Assembly (NCBI RefSeq): GCF_023566055.1
Contig: NZ_JALIQP010000002.1
Location: 248,001 to 312,000 of the forward strand
Direction: 5' to 3'
From: Halosolutus amylolyticus
Lineage (GTDB): Archaea; Halobacteriota; Halobacteria; Halobacteriales; Natrialbaceae
DNA: 64,000 bases
Positions 40,275 to 49,025 of this stretch are shown here, piece by piece (positions within the stretch are counted from its first letter, which is position 1; each line of letters starts with the position of its first letter). Both the position numbers and the translations under genes were made by a program. The notes below the pieces were generated by a model. That model was not told where the DNA came from and ran no database searches. It worked only from the letters and a program-made list of their open reading frames with translations.

Positions 40275-41105
40275 TCACGATCGCTCGACGACGCCGAGTC
40301 GACGGCCGAGGGGCTCCGACTCGAAGAACGCGACCCGGCCGTCGGGCCACTCGATCGGGTCGGTCAGCGGATAGGCCGCCCGCGCGGTCGCGAGGTCGTC
40401 GGTCGCCAGGAGACACGAACACGGACAGTCGGGGAACCGGTCGAGGCGATCGGCGAGCCAGCCGTCGTCCGTCGGGGTCGCGAAGGCTACCGGCTGGCCG
40501 GGGACCGAGGCGACGGTTCCGATCCCGGGGACCTCGTCGCGAACCGGGGTCGGGATCCGATAGCAGTCCCGGAACGTCCGGACGGCCTCGCCGAGATCCG
40601 TCACGCCGAGGACGACCTGTCCGATCCCGGTGAGCGGGCCGCCGGCGACGCTCGGGGAGGGTTCGACGCGAGCCGACAGCGGGGTCCGATCCGCGATCGC
40701 GAACGGGAACAGGAGTCGATCGTCGTCCGTCCCGAACTCGGCCCGGTCCCACTCGACGAGGGTGCCGTCCTCGCGTTCGCGGGAGCCGTAGAGCGGCCCC
40801 CGGACGGGGTATCCCCGCTCGAGGACGCGTTTGCACGCCGCGACGATGTCGGGAACCCGAACGCACCAGGCGGCCGGACCCGCGTCGGCGCGGATGTGGT
40901 CGGGCCAGAAGTCGTGCTCGCCGTCCGCCCGTTCCGAGATGAGTTCGAGGTACGACTCGTCCTCGAAGCCGAGGACGGACATGTGCGTGACGCCGTTGCC
41001 GTGGACGCCGCCGTACTCGGGATCGAGTCCGAGTCGATCGAACTCCTCGCCGGTCGCCGCGAGGTCCCGGACCGCGAACGGAACGTGGTCGATGGTCAGT
41101 TCCAT
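40275..41105 (-). CDS. Glyoxalase-like VOC-family protein, two-domain
   Basis: A 276-residue protein. The N-terminal half is a glyoxalase-3-like or VOC domain (ELTIDHVPFAVRDLAATGEEFDRLGLDPEYGGVHGNGVTHMSVLGFEDESYLELISE), and residues about 160-276 form a second VOC module (GIGQVVLGVTDLGEAVRTFRDCYRI ... GRVAFFESEPLGRRLGVV). The first-strand His and the Glu at ESYLELI fit metal ligands. The ring substrate is unknown. An in-frame upstream extension exists to 41225 but it is not protein-like; the ATG at 41105 is preferred. It is divergent from the methionine synthase operon. Confidence 0.88.
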   Translation of the reverse strand: MELTIDHVPFAVRDLAATGEEFDRLGLDPEYGGVHGNGVTHMSVLGFEDESYLELISERADGEHDFWPDHIRADAGPAAWCVRVPDIVAACKRVLERGYPVRGPLYGSREREDGTLVEWDRAEFGTDDDRLLFPFAIADRTPLSARVEPSPSVAGGPLTGIGQVVLGVTDLGEAVRTFRDCYRIPTPVRDEVPGIGTVASVPGQPVAFATPTDDGWLADRLDRFPDCPCSCLLATDDLATARAAYPLTDPIEWPDGRVAFFESEPLGRRLGVVERS

Positions 41106-41266
41106 ACCGGGGGTCTCTCGGCCGGGGAGATAACTCCCCTGCCGGTCGTCGTCGTGCCGCGGACGCTGTGAGCGCCCAGTTAGCGGCCGATCGCGGCGAC
41201 GATCGACCGATCGAACCGCCGCCATCGTCCCGTGAGGATTACTGTCGTGTATTAGATGGGATGGAA

Positions 41267-41275
41267 AATATTAAG
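41267..41275 (+). promoter_or_regulatory. TATA-like box before the methionine synthase operon
   Basis: AATATTAAG lies 29-37 nt ahead of the ATG at 41304 in a locally AT-rich stretch. Confidence 0.5.
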
Positions 41276-41303
41276 CGTCGGTATAGCCTAGCCCGCCTCA
41301 CGA

Positions 41304-42308
41304 ATGACTGATTACGTCTCGACCACGCCGGGGCTGTATCCGCTCCCGGACTGGGCGAAAGACGACCTCTCGGACCTCAAAGGTCACCAGAAGGGCGACC
41401 TCGTCAGCGGCGACGAGGGCGAGGAGATCACCGCGGCCTACGAGCAGGCCCGCGAGGACGTGATCGCCGTCCAGCAGGACGCCGGCCTCGATCGGATCGT
41501 CGAAGGGCAACTGCGCTGGGACGACATGCTCGCCCACCCGCTGGCGGTCCACGACGCCGTCGAAACGCGCGGGATCGTCCGCTACTACGACAACAACAAC
41601 TTCTATCGCGAACCCGTCGTCCAGGACGACCTCGGCTTCTCCGGCGACGTCGCCGGTGAACTCGAGTCCGCGGTAGAACTGGCCGACGGCGACGACCTGC
41701 AGGCCGTCCTCCCCGGCCCCTACTCGCTCGCCGATCTCGCGACGGACGAACACTACGGCGACGAGGCCGACTTCCTCGCGGCGATCGCCGACTTCCTCGC
41801 GGGCGAGGTCGACGCCTTCCCCGACCACGAGACGCTGTTCCTGCTCGAACCGTCGCTCGTCGAGAACGCCCCCGAGGACGGCGAAGACGAGCGTGCCAGC
41901 GAGGCGATCGATCGAGTCGCGGGCGCGACCGACGCCGACGTCGTCGTCCAGCCCTACTGGGGCGCGCTCGAGGAGAAGGTCTACGCCCACCTGCTCGACG
42001 CCGATATCGACGCGGTCGGCTTCGACTTCGTGGCCGAACAGGAGGACAACGTGTACAATCTCCAGGAGTACGGCGCGACCGACGGCGTCTCGCTGGGGCT
42101 CGCCGACGGGCAGAACACGCTCGTCGAGGATCCCGAGGCGATCCGCGACCGGGTCGACTGGGTGTACGACCAGCTTCCAGTCACGGAGTTCGAGACGGTC
42201 TACCTGACGACGAACACGGAGACGTTCTACCTGCCGTACAGCAAGTTCGAGGAGAAACTCGCGGTCCTCGCCGAGGCCGCGGACCTCGCGGAGGTGAAAG
42301 CAGCATGA
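41304..42308 (+). CDS. MetE-family barrel protein without zinc ligands (first subunit)
   Basis: A 334-residue protein of the cobalamin-independent methionine synthase superfamily (MetE/UROD-like TIM barrel). It opens TTPGLYPLPDWAKDDLSDLKGHQKGDLVSG and has VEGQLRWDDMLAHPL, LPGPYSLADLA and FDFVAEQEDNVYNLQEYG. The zinc ligands expected in a catalytic MetE barrel (HxC and a late Cys) are absent: the HxC stretch reads VQPYWG, and the last Cys site reads TTNTETFYLP. It resembles the N-terminal half of MetE, which binds folate. It overlaps the second gene by 4 nt (ATGA), so the two probably make a two-subunit enzyme. Confidence 0.88.
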   Translation: MTDYVSTTPGLYPLPDWAKDDLSDLKGHQKGDLVSGDEGEEITAAYEQAREDVIAVQQDAGLDRIVEGQLRWDDMLAHPLAVHDAVETRGIVRYYDNNNFYREPVVQDDLGFSGDVAGELESAVELADGDDLQAVLPGPYSLADLATDEHYGDEADFLAAIADFLAGEVDAFPDHETLFLLEPSLVENAPEDGEDERASEAIDRVAGATDADVVVQPYWGALEEKVYAHLLDADIDAVGFDFVAEQEDNVYNLQEYGATDGVSLGLADGQNTLVEDPEAIRDRVDWVYDQLPVTEFETVYLTTNTETFYLPYSKFEEKLAVLAEAADLAEVKAA

Positions 42309-43381
42309 GCACGAACGAGAACAAGGATCAGTTCCGGCCCGAGAACCACGAGCACGACCACTTCCTGCTGACGACCGTCGTCGGCAGCTACCCCAAGCCG
42401 AAGTGGCTCAACCGCGCGAAGGAACTCTACGAGGACCCCGACCACGATTTCGACGCGGACGACTGGCGGGAAGCGAAAGACGACGCCGCTCGCCTCATCA
42501 CGCAGGAACACGAACGGGCGGGTCTCGACGCCGTCGTCGACGGCGAGATGCGGCGCAACGAGATGGTCGAGTTCTTCGCCCACCGCATCGAGGGCTACGA
42601 GTTCAACGGCCCCGTCAAGGTCTGGGGACACAACTACTTCGACAAACCGAGCGTCGTCGACGAGGTCGAGTACGACGAGAACTGGCTGGTCGACGAATAC
42701 GAGTTCACCGCGAGCGCGACCGATCGGCCGGTCAAGGTCCCGATCACGGGTCCGTACACCCTCGCGAGCTGGTCGTTCAACGAGGCCTACGAGGACGACG
42801 AGGAACTCGCCTACGACCTCGCCGACCTCGTCAACGAGGAGATCGAGAAACTCGTCGACGCCGGCGCGCGCTACATCCAGATCGACGAACCGGCCCTCGC
42901 GACGACGCCGGACGACCACGCGATCGTCGGCGAGGCGCTCGAGCACATCGTCGCCGACATTCCCGACGACGTCCGCATCGGCCTCCACGTCTGCTACGGC
43001 GACTACTCCCGGATCTACCCCGAGATCCTGGAGTTCCCGGTCGACGAGTTCGACCTCGAACTCGCCAACGGCGACTACGAGCAACTGGACGTGTTCAAGG
43101 ATCCCGAGTTCGAGAAGGACCTCGCGCTCGGCGTCTGTGACGTCCACGTCGCCGAGGTCGAGTCCGTCGAACAGATCGAGGAGAACATCGAGAAGGGGCT
43201 CGAGGTCGTCCCGCCGGAACAGCTCGTCGTCTCGCCGGACTGCGGCGTGAAACTCCTGCCCCGCGACGTCGCCTACGGCAAGATGGAGAACATGGTGCAG
43301 GCGGCCCGCAACGTCGAGGCGAAGCTCGACGAGGGCACTATCGACGTCGACCGCGGCACTGCGGCGCCCGCGGACGACTGA
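42305..43381 (+). CDS. metE: Methionine synthase, catalytic subunit (MetE-like)
   Basis: A 358-residue MetE-family protein that probably transfers a methyl group to homocysteine. It begins with an acidic/His-rich stretch (RPENHEHDHF) and then TTVVGSYPKPKWL. The zinc site is recognisable as LHVCYGDYS (H228, C230) and SPDCGVKLLP (C313). IDEPALAT and GPYTLASWS are family segments. It overlaps the end of the first gene by 4 nt. In Archaea the methyl donor may be methyl-cobalamin or a methylated corrinoid protein or a folate analogue; haloarchaea use tetrahydrofolate, so the donor is likely a folate. The donor assignment is inference. Confidence 0.94.
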   Translation: MSTNENKDQFRPENHEHDHFLLTTVVGSYPKPKWLNRAKELYEDPDHDFDADDWREAKDDAARLITQEHERAGLDAVVDGEMRRNEMVEFFAHRIEGYEFNGPVKVWGHNYFDKPSVVDEVEYDENWLVDEYEFTASATDRPVKVPITGPYTLASWSFNEAYEDDEELAYDLADLVNEEIEKLVDAGARYIQIDEPALATTPDDHAIVGEALEHIVADIPDDVRIGLHVCYGDYSRIYPEILEFPVDEFDLELANGDYEQLDVFKDPEFEKDLALGVCDVHVAEVESVEQIEENIEKGLEVVPPEQLVVSPDCGVKLLPRDVAYGKMENMVQAARNVEAKLDEGTIDVDRGTAAPADD

Positions 43382-43420
43382 AGCCGGTTCGATTCTGACT
43401 GTTCGGGGATCGACTCGGCC

Positions 43421-44017
43421 TCACGGGAGGTCGATGCTGGCCAGCGGGCCGCCGCTGCCGACGACGATCGATCCGTCGCGACGAACGATGATTCCGTAGC
43501 CGAGCAGGTCGAGTTCGAAGATCACGTCGGTTCCAGACCCGCCGTCGCTCCTGACCGATTTCTCGACGGCGAACGTCAGCGACTCGACCGTTGGAGAGTC
43601 GCCAGCGATCGTCTCGATCGTCTCCGTCGGGACGTCCCGGATCTCGCCGTGGACGGTAAACGAGAGGACGTCGGGCGGCGAATCGAGCGAGTCGGGTCCC
43701 CCGTCGGTCGTCGGGGAGAGCGCGTCGATGCCGGCCGCGACGTCGGCCCCGTCCGGCGTGGCCACGCCGACGTCGACGGCGTCGAGGCGGAGCGACGCCC
43801 GGTCCGTCAGATCGATCGGGACGGCGTCCGTGCCGTCGGCGGAGACGGTTACGCGAACGGGATCCAGCGTCGCGCCCTCGAACTGTCCGAGCAACGCGTC
43901 GGTGATCGTCAGGCTCCCGGCCACGACGAACTCGATTCGATCCGCCGATCGCGTTTCCACCGTCGCCTCCGTCAGCCGTACGTTCTCGGTGTCGTCGAAC
44001 TGAAGTGTGACGCTCAT
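43421..44017 (-). CDS. Conserved-type protein of unknown function
   Basis: A 198-residue protein beginning MSVTLQFDDTENVRLTEATVETRSADRIEFVVAGSLTITDALLGQFEGATLDPVRVTVSADGT. It alternates beta strands and has a central acidic patch (PTTDGGPDSLDSPPD); the end reads VIFELDLLGYGIIVRRDGSIVVGSGG. It looks like a soluble beta-sandwich protein. No motif suggests an enzyme. An in-frame extension upstream is compositionally poor and was rejected. It lies convergent with the methionine synthase operon and divergent from the sugar kinase gene. Confidence 0.78.
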   Translation of the reverse strand: MSVTLQFDDTENVRLTEATVETRSADRIEFVVAGSLTITDALLGQFEGATLDPVRVTVSADGTDAVPIDLTDRASLRLDAVDVGVATPDGADVAAGIDALSPTTDGGPDSLDSPPDVLSFTVHGEIRDVPTETIETIAGDSPTVESLTFAVEKSVRSDGGSGTDVIFELDLLGYGIIVRRDGSIVVGSGGPLASIDLP

Positions 44018-44191
44018 GGATCTCTCCAGGGCGTCGTACGCCGCTCCGACAGTGAAAGGATTGCGCGTCACACGCAAGCACCCCCGCGGGACGAACCACG
44101 CCGAACGAAGGGGATCGGTGTGGACCACAGTCGCGACGCCGGTCGATCCGGACCCGTAACGTCTTGTGGCCGGCGGGTCGAAGGGGGCGCC

Positions 44192-45157
44192 ATGAACCAC
44201 GAGGTCCTTGTCGCCGGCGAGGCGTTGATCGACTTCCTTCCCGAGGAACCCGGCCCGATCGCGGCGGTCGAAGGGTTCGAACGACGGCCCGGCGGCGCGC
44301 CGGCGAACGTCGCCGTCGCGCTCGCCAGACTCGAGCACGCGCCGCTGTTCTGGACGCGCGTCGGCGACGACCCCTTCGGCCGATACCTTCACGAGACGCT
44401 CGTCGCGAACGAGGTGCCCGATCGGTTCCTCGAACTGGACCCCGACGCGAAGACCTCACTGGCGTTCGTCACACACGACGAGCGTGGCGACCGGGAGTTC
44501 TCGTTCTACCGGGACGGAACCGCCGACACGCGCCTCGAACCGGGGCGGATCGACGACGCGGTGCTCGCGGACCGGGAGTGGGTCCACGCTGGCGGCGTGA
44601 CGCTCTCCAGCGGCCGGTCCCGGGAGGCGACGCTCGACCTGCTCGATCGGGCCGCCGACCAGGGGTGTACCGTCTCGTTCGATCCGAACGAGCGCCCGGA
44701 ACTGTGGCCGGACGCGGATACCTACCGGCGCGTCGTCAGGGGGGCGCTCTCGAACGTGGACGTGCTGAAAGCGACCGCGGGGGAACTCTCGCGACTCGGC
44801 TTCGAGGGCGAGACCGCCGAGGCGATCGCCGGGGACGCGATGACGGCCGGACCGGACGTGGTGTTCGTCACCCGCGGCGAATCGGGGGCGATCGCCGTCG
44901 GCGCCGACGGGACCGAGTGGGCGGGAACCGCGAGCCACCCCGGCTACGATCCCGACGTCGTCGACACGACCGGGGCGGGAGACGCCTTCGTCGCGGGGGC
45001 GATCGCCGGACTGCGCGAGGAGCGGGACCTGACCGCGACGCTCTCGTTCGCCAACGCGGTCGGGGCCGCCGCGACGACGGCCGCCGGCGCGATGGCGGCG
45101 CTCCCGGGCCGGGAGACCGTCGGTTCGATCGGGGACGGATCGATCGCGGACGAGTGA
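44192..45157 (+). CDS. PfkB-family sugar kinase
   Basis: A 321-residue ribokinase/fructokinase-type kinase. It begins VLVAGEALIDFLPEEPGPIAAVEGFERRPGGAPANVAVALARL (PfkB signature 1), has SFDPNERPELW, and contains PfkB signature 2 VVDTTGAGDAFVAGAIAGL with the catalytic Asp. The closest general match is fructokinase or 2-keto-3-deoxygluconate kinase, but the sugar is uncertain. A long frame upstream is not real; I chose the ATG at 44192, immediately followed by NHEVLVAGE. It may phosphorylate a sugar brought in by the transporter at 47.5 kb, although it lies outside that operon. Confidence 0.93.
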   Translation: MNHEVLVAGEALIDFLPEEPGPIAAVEGFERRPGGAPANVAVALARLEHAPLFWTRVGDDPFGRYLHETLVANEVPDRFLELDPDAKTSLAFVTHDERGDREFSFYRDGTADTRLEPGRIDDAVLADREWVHAGGVTLSSGRSREATLDLLDRAADQGCTVSFDPNERPELWPDADTYRRVVRGALSNVDVLKATAGELSRLGFEGETAEAIAGDAMTAGPDVVFVTRGESGAIAVGADGTEWAGTASHPGYDPDVVDTTGAGDAFVAGAIAGLREERDLTATLSFANAVGAAATTAAGAMAALPGRETVGSIGDGSIADE

Positions 45158-45175
45158 TCGCGGGGCGGGATCCGC

Positions 45176-46015
45176 TCAGCGCTCGTCCTCGAAGATGAAG
45201 AACCGCTCGTTGCAGTCGGGACAGACCAGTTTCTCCGTGGGCGTCTTTCCGATCGGCGTCACGTCGCCACAGCAGGTCGACTGAGAGACGGTCAACTCGC
45301 CGTCACAGAGGGGGCACGTCTCGAGGAGCGATCGCAACGGGCGGCCGGCGGCGCGGCGGATCGCGCCGGAGTCGACGCGGGACTCGAGAGCCCGTGCGGC
45401 GGCGAGTTCGGCGACGGCGATCCCCCGTCGGAGCGTGACGGGCGGGGCGTCATCGCTCTCGAGCACCAGGACGGGACGGCCCCAGCCCTCTCTCGTCCGC
45501 GGTTCGATCCTTGGCGGCGTCTGCTCGTCGGCGACCTGTGCGAGCGTCTGGAGGTCCCCCTCGCGAAGCGTCCGCATCTCTCGCCGCCAGTCGTCCTGGA
45601 AGTCGGACGAGAGGCGGATCTCCTCGCCCTCGGCGACGACCGCGTCCGCCTCGAGGAGTTCTGTAAGGACCTCCTCGCCGGTCGGCGCTGGCTCTCCCTC
45701 GTCGTGTCCGGCCGCCTCGCCCGCGCCAGAGAGCGACCCCGTTTCCGTGACCGGGTCGCCGTGGTCGAACGCGTCGATCGGGAGCGCCGCGACGAGACGC
45801 GGCGCGAACCGCGGCGTGTACGGGACGACGTAGCCGCGGAGTGCGATCGCGCCGGCCCCGAGGAGGCCGATCCCGGCGGCGAGGAGCCGTCGACCTCGCC
45901 ACGCGGCCGCGCCGACGAGGACGGTCAGCAGGAGACTGTTGGTGATCGTACACGGCCAGCACCGGTTCTCGCCGGTGTATTCGGGTCGGCGTACCCGTTC
46001 GAGCGGATCGGTCAT
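45176..46015 (-). CDS. Membrane protein with C-terminal zinc ribbon
   Basis: A 279-residue protein. The N-terminus has two hydrophobic stretches (TNSLLLTVLVGAAAW and LAAGIGLLGAGAIALRGYVV). A soluble middle part (VTETGSLSGAGEAAGHDEGEPAPTGEEVLTELL ... SDFQDDWRREMRTL) follows. The C-terminus has four paired cysteines: CPLCDGELTVSQSTCCGDVTPIG and LVCPDCNERFFIFEDER, a zinc ribbon. It may be a membrane-tethered regulatory or assembly factor. The function is unknown. It converges on the kinase gene and is divergent from the regulator gene at 46218. Confidence 0.82.
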   Translation of the reverse strand: MTDPLERVRRPEYTGENRCWPCTITNSLLLTVLVGAAAWRGRRLLAAGIGLLGAGAIALRGYVVPYTPRFAPRLVAALPIDAFDHGDPVTETGSLSGAGEAAGHDEGEPAPTGEEVLTELLEADAVVAEGEEIRLSSDFQDDWRREMRTLREGDLQTLAQVADEQTPPRIEPRTREGWGRPVLVLESDDAPPVTLRRGIAVAELAAARALESRVDSGAIRRAAGRPLRSLLETCPLCDGELTVSQSTCCGDVTPIGKTPTEKLVCPDCNERFFIFEDER

Positions 46016-46217
46016 GGCGCGTTCGTTTCCCCCCGATCGTCTTGAGTGTGGCGCCAGCGACAGTCTTTTTTACAACAGGTGTTATATCCTGCCAAGAATG
46101 AACGAGAGAGACACGCACAGGAACCGATCGTACTGCGTCCTCGCGAGCGGCCCCGATCGCCCGATCGGCGGTGGACGCGATCGATCGACGCCCGACCTCG
46201 CGGGGCGGTGAGTCGCG

Positions 46218-47294
46218 ATGGACGGCGACCAACTCGTCGAGACGCTGGAGGACGCCGGCCTCTCGCCGTACCAGGCCGACGCGTTCGTGACGCTGCTGGA
46301 GTTCGGCTCGGCGTCGGCGACCGACGTCGCACAGGCCAGTTCGGTCCCCGACCCACGCATCTACGACGTGTTGCGCGATCTCGAGGACGAAGGGTACATC
46401 GAAACCTACGAGCAGGACAGCCTGCACGCCCGCGCCCACGATCCGGCGGACGTGCTCGCCGACCTGCGATCCCGTGCGAATCGCTTCGAGACCGCCGCCG
46501 ACGAGATCGAGGATCGGTGGAGTCGGCCGGACATCGAGGACCACAAGGTCAGCATCGTCAAACGGCTCGATACGGTCCTGACGCAGACGGACGAGTTGAT
46601 CCGATCGGCCACGAACCAGGTCCAGATCGGCCTGACGCCCGCCCAGTTCGCGGAGCTCTCGGACGCGCTCGCGGTCGCCGTCGAGAACGACGTCGACGTC
46701 AAAGTCTGCCTGTTCCCGCCGCTGGAGGACGAACCGGACCTCCCCTCGACGGAGGACCTGGCGCGTGCGTCCACGGAAGCGCGATACCGCGACATCCCCT
46801 CGCCGTTTCTCGCGCTGGTCGATCGATCGTGGACCTGTTTCTCGCCACACGGCGGGTCGACGAACGAGTACGGCGTCATCGTCAACGATCGGACCCACTC
46901 GTACGTCTTCCACTGGTACTTCCTGACCTGCCTCTGGGAGGTCCAGGAGACGATCTACTCGGCCCGCCGCGAGGAGCCGCCGCTCACCTACGTCGACCTC
47001 CGGCAGTGTCTCCAGGACGTCATGCCGCTGCTCGAGGACGACCGGACCATCGAGGCGACGATCCGCGGCTTCGAGACGGACACGGGCCGCGAGGCGACCC
47101 GACACGGGACGATCGTCGACGCCACGTACGCCGGCATCTCCGCGAGCGACGACCGGGCGACGCCCCTCTCGCAGCTGGCAGGCCAGGCCTCGCTGACGGT
47201 CGCCGACGGTGACGAGCGCTTCACCATCGGCGGCTGGGGGGCGATGATCGAGGACTACGAGGCGATGCGGATCACGATCGAGTCGATCGAGTAA
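46218..47294 (+). CDS. trmB: TrmB-family sugar-responsive transcription regulator
   Basis: A 358-residue regulator. Residues 1-80 are a winged helix (VETLEDAGLSPYQADAFVTLLEFGSASATDVAQASSVPDPRIYDVLRDLEDEGYIETYEQDS), then a short coiled region (ETAADEIEDRW), then a C-terminal alpha/beta sugar-sensing domain beginning around HKVSIVKRLDTVL and ending in the TrmB all-beta part (QASLTVADGDERFTIGGWGAMIEDYEAMRITIE). TrmB proteins bind sugars and control sugar uptake and central carbon genes, and in Halobacterium they are known as global sugar regulators. It is placed 255 bp upstream of a CUT1 transporter operon, which it probably regulates. The sugar is not identifiable. Confidence 0.93.
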   Translation: MDGDQLVETLEDAGLSPYQADAFVTLLEFGSASATDVAQASSVPDPRIYDVLRDLEDEGYIETYEQDSLHARAHDPADVLADLRSRANRFETAADEIEDRWSRPDIEDHKVSIVKRLDTVLTQTDELIRSATNQVQIGLTPAQFAELSDALAVAVENDVDVKVCLFPPLEDEPDLPSTEDLARASTEARYRDIPSPFLALVDRSWTCFSPHGGSTNEYGVIVNDRTHSYVFHWYFLTCLWEVQETIYSARREEPPLTYVDLRQCLQDVMPLLEDDRTIEATIRGFETDTGREATRHGTIVDATYAGISASDDRATPLSQLAGQASLTVADGDERFTIGGWGAMIEDYEAMRITIESIE

Positions 47295-47487
47295 GCCGGG
47301 GGCGGCGCGTCGAGGTGCCGTTTTCGGTGTCCCTGGCTGTTCTGGCGGCGCTGTGTACGGACGGCGGATTGGGTAGCCTGCGCGGCCCGTGAGCCACCGC
47401 TCCGTTCGGAAGGGGATCGATCGTCATCGGCGCCTGACCGTCGTGGGTACTCGATCGTCGTCGTCCCCTGACAGAATAGATCTGGTT

Positions 47488-47506
47488 AACTACACCCGTT
47501 GTAGTT
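47488..47506 (+). promoter_or_regulatory. Candidate operator AACTACA-N5-TGTAGTT
   Basis: A perfect 7-bp inverted repeat (AACTACA, CCCGT, TGTAGTT) placed 11 bp upstream of the TATA box of the sugar-binding-protein gene. A similar motif lies at 56064-56082. Placement directly behind the promoter, and the TrmB gene next door, suggest a binding site for a regulator. TrmB-type proteins in Halobacterium recognise a spaced TACT/AGTA-like palindrome, so this site is similar in style though not identical. Confidence 0.6.
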
Positions 47507-47517
47507 GATCCATTAGC

Positions 47518-47525
47518 TATAAATA
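47518..47525 (+). promoter_or_regulatory. TATA box of the ABC transporter operon
   Basis: TATAAATA lies 25-32 nt ahead of the ATG at 47550, a textbook leaderless archaeal promoter, with the candidate operator just upstream. Confidence 0.65.
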
Positions 47526-47549
47526 CGAATAACCCTCATACTCTTTTCT

Positions 47550-49025
47550 ATGAGTGAGAGATACTCACAGGGTTCAGAGAACGAAGACGCGGGCGTTTCA
47601 CGACGGACCTTCGTCAAGGCGGCAGGGGCCGGCGGGGCCGCGACGAGTCTGGCAGGGTGTATCTACGGCGACGACGCAAGCGCCGAGAACGCCGTGACGA
47701 TCGCGATGGGGTCGACGACCATCTCGGACGTCAGGGACAACCTCCCGGACCTGCTCCACGAGAACGGCGTCGACGACGAGATCGAGATCCAGTTTAGCGA
47801 ACAGTCGGACGACACCGGCGACCAGCGCGACCAGTACATCTCCCTCCTCGACGCACAGGAGTCCTCGCCCGACCTGTTCATGATGGACACTGGCTGGACG
47901 AACGTCCTGATCGAACGGGGGTACATCGCGAACCTGTCCGAGGAACTGGACGACGACACCCTCTCCCGGATCGACGAGGACTACTTCGACGCGTTCACCA
48001 ACACGGCCCGCGATCCGGACGGGAACCTCTTCGGGGTCCCGCTGTTCCCCGACTACGCGCTCATGCTGTACAACAAGGGGTACGCCCGCGAGGCCGGCTA
48101 CTCCGACGAGGACTTCGACCAGTGGGAATCCGAGCCGATGACCTGGCAGGAGTGGGCCGAGATGGCCGAAGAGATCGTCGACGCCTCCGACGCCGAGTTC
48201 GGCTTCTCGACCCAGTGGGACGTCTACGAGGGGACCGCCTGCTGTACCTTCAACGAGGTCATGACCTCCTTCGGCGGCGCGTACTTCGGCGGCGAGGAGA
48301 ACCTGGCCGGCCCCGTCGGCGAGCGGCCGGTGACGATCGACGAACCGGAGGTCATCGAGGCGCTCAGCATGATGTACACGCTGGCCGCAGACGAGGAAGA
48401 CGAGCACACGCTCGACGACTACCCCACTGGCGTCGCGTCACCGGACATCACCTCGTGGACGGAGAACCCGGCGCTGGCTCCGTTCACCGAGGGACGGGCG
48501 GCCTTCCACCGGAACTGGCCGTACGCGATCGTCGAGGCGCTCAGCGGCGAGTACGACTTCGAGGGGCCGGACGACCTCGGCGTAATGCCGCTCCCCTACG
48601 CCGTCGAGGAGGGCGAGACCGAGTACTCCGGAACGGGCGGGTCGACCTCCGCCCAGGGCGGCTGGCACATCGGGCTCAACCCCAACTCCGAGCGGAAAGA
48701 CGAGGCCCTGCAGGTGCTCGCCGCCATGACGGAGGACGACTTCAACCTCGGGATGCTCGAAGCCATCGCGTGGCTCCCGCCGAAACCGTCCCTCTTCGAC
48801 TCCGACGAGGCGACCGATCCCGACGTCATCGGCGACGTGGCCAACTACATGAGCACGCTTCGCGTCGCCGGCGAGGGCGCGATGCCGCGACCCGTGACGA
48901 CCAAGTGGCCCAACCAGGCGACGACGATCGCCGAACAGGCCAACCAGGCCGTCGCCGGCGAGAAGAGTCCCGAAGACGCTGCGGCTGACCTCCAGAGCGC
49001 GATCGACGACATCGAAAACGAATAA
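47550..49025 (+). CDS. Sugar ABC transporter substrate-binding lipoprotein (CUT1)
   Basis: A 491-residue substrate-binding protein. Its signal SRRTFVKAAGAGGAATSLAGCIYG has a twin-arginine motif and a lipobox (LAGC), so it is exported by Tat and lipid-anchored outside. The mature part has VTIAMGSTTISDVRDNLPDLLHE, FMMDTGWTNVLIERGYIANLSEEL, TWQEWAEMAEEIV, FTEGRAAFHRNWPYAI and STSAQGGWHIGLNPNSERKDEALQVLAAM, the pattern of CUT1 (maltose/trehalose-type) binding proteins. It is the first gene of the transporter operon. The stop overlaps the first permease gene by one base (TAATG). The ligand cannot be deduced. Confidence 0.95.
   Translation: MSERYSQGSENEDAGVSRRTFVKAAGAGGAATSLAGCIYGDDASAENAVTIAMGSTTISDVRDNLPDLLHENGVDDEIEIQFSEQSDDTGDQRDQYISLLDAQESSPDLFMMDTGWTNVLIERGYIANLSEELDDDTLSRIDEDYFDAFTNTARDPDGNLFGVPLFPDYALMLYNKGYAREAGYSDEDFDQWESEPMTWQEWAEMAEEIVDASDAEFGFSTQWDVYEGTACCTFNEVMTSFGGAYFGGEENLAGPVGERPVTIDEPEVIEALSMMYTLAADEEDEHTLDDYPTGVASPDITSWTENPALAPFTEGRAAFHRNWPYAIVEALSGEYDFEGPDDLGVMPLPYAVEEGETEYSGTGGSTSAQGGWHIGLNPNSERKDEALQVLAAMTEDDFNLGMLEAIAWLPPKPSLFDSDEATDPDVIGDVANYMSTLRVAGEGAMPRPVTTKWPNQATTIAEQANQAVAGEKSPEDAAADLQSAIDDIENE

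Noticed and set aside
43649-45157. A 502-codon plus-strand frame ending in the sugar kinase
   Set aside because: The first 180 codons are opposite the 43421-44017 gene and lack protein character; the kinase fold starts at 44192.
46072-46085. ACAACAGGTGTTAT before the TrmB gene as a third operator copy
   Set aside because: The palindrome AACA-GG-TGTT is short and lacks the AACTACA half-site, so it may be chance.
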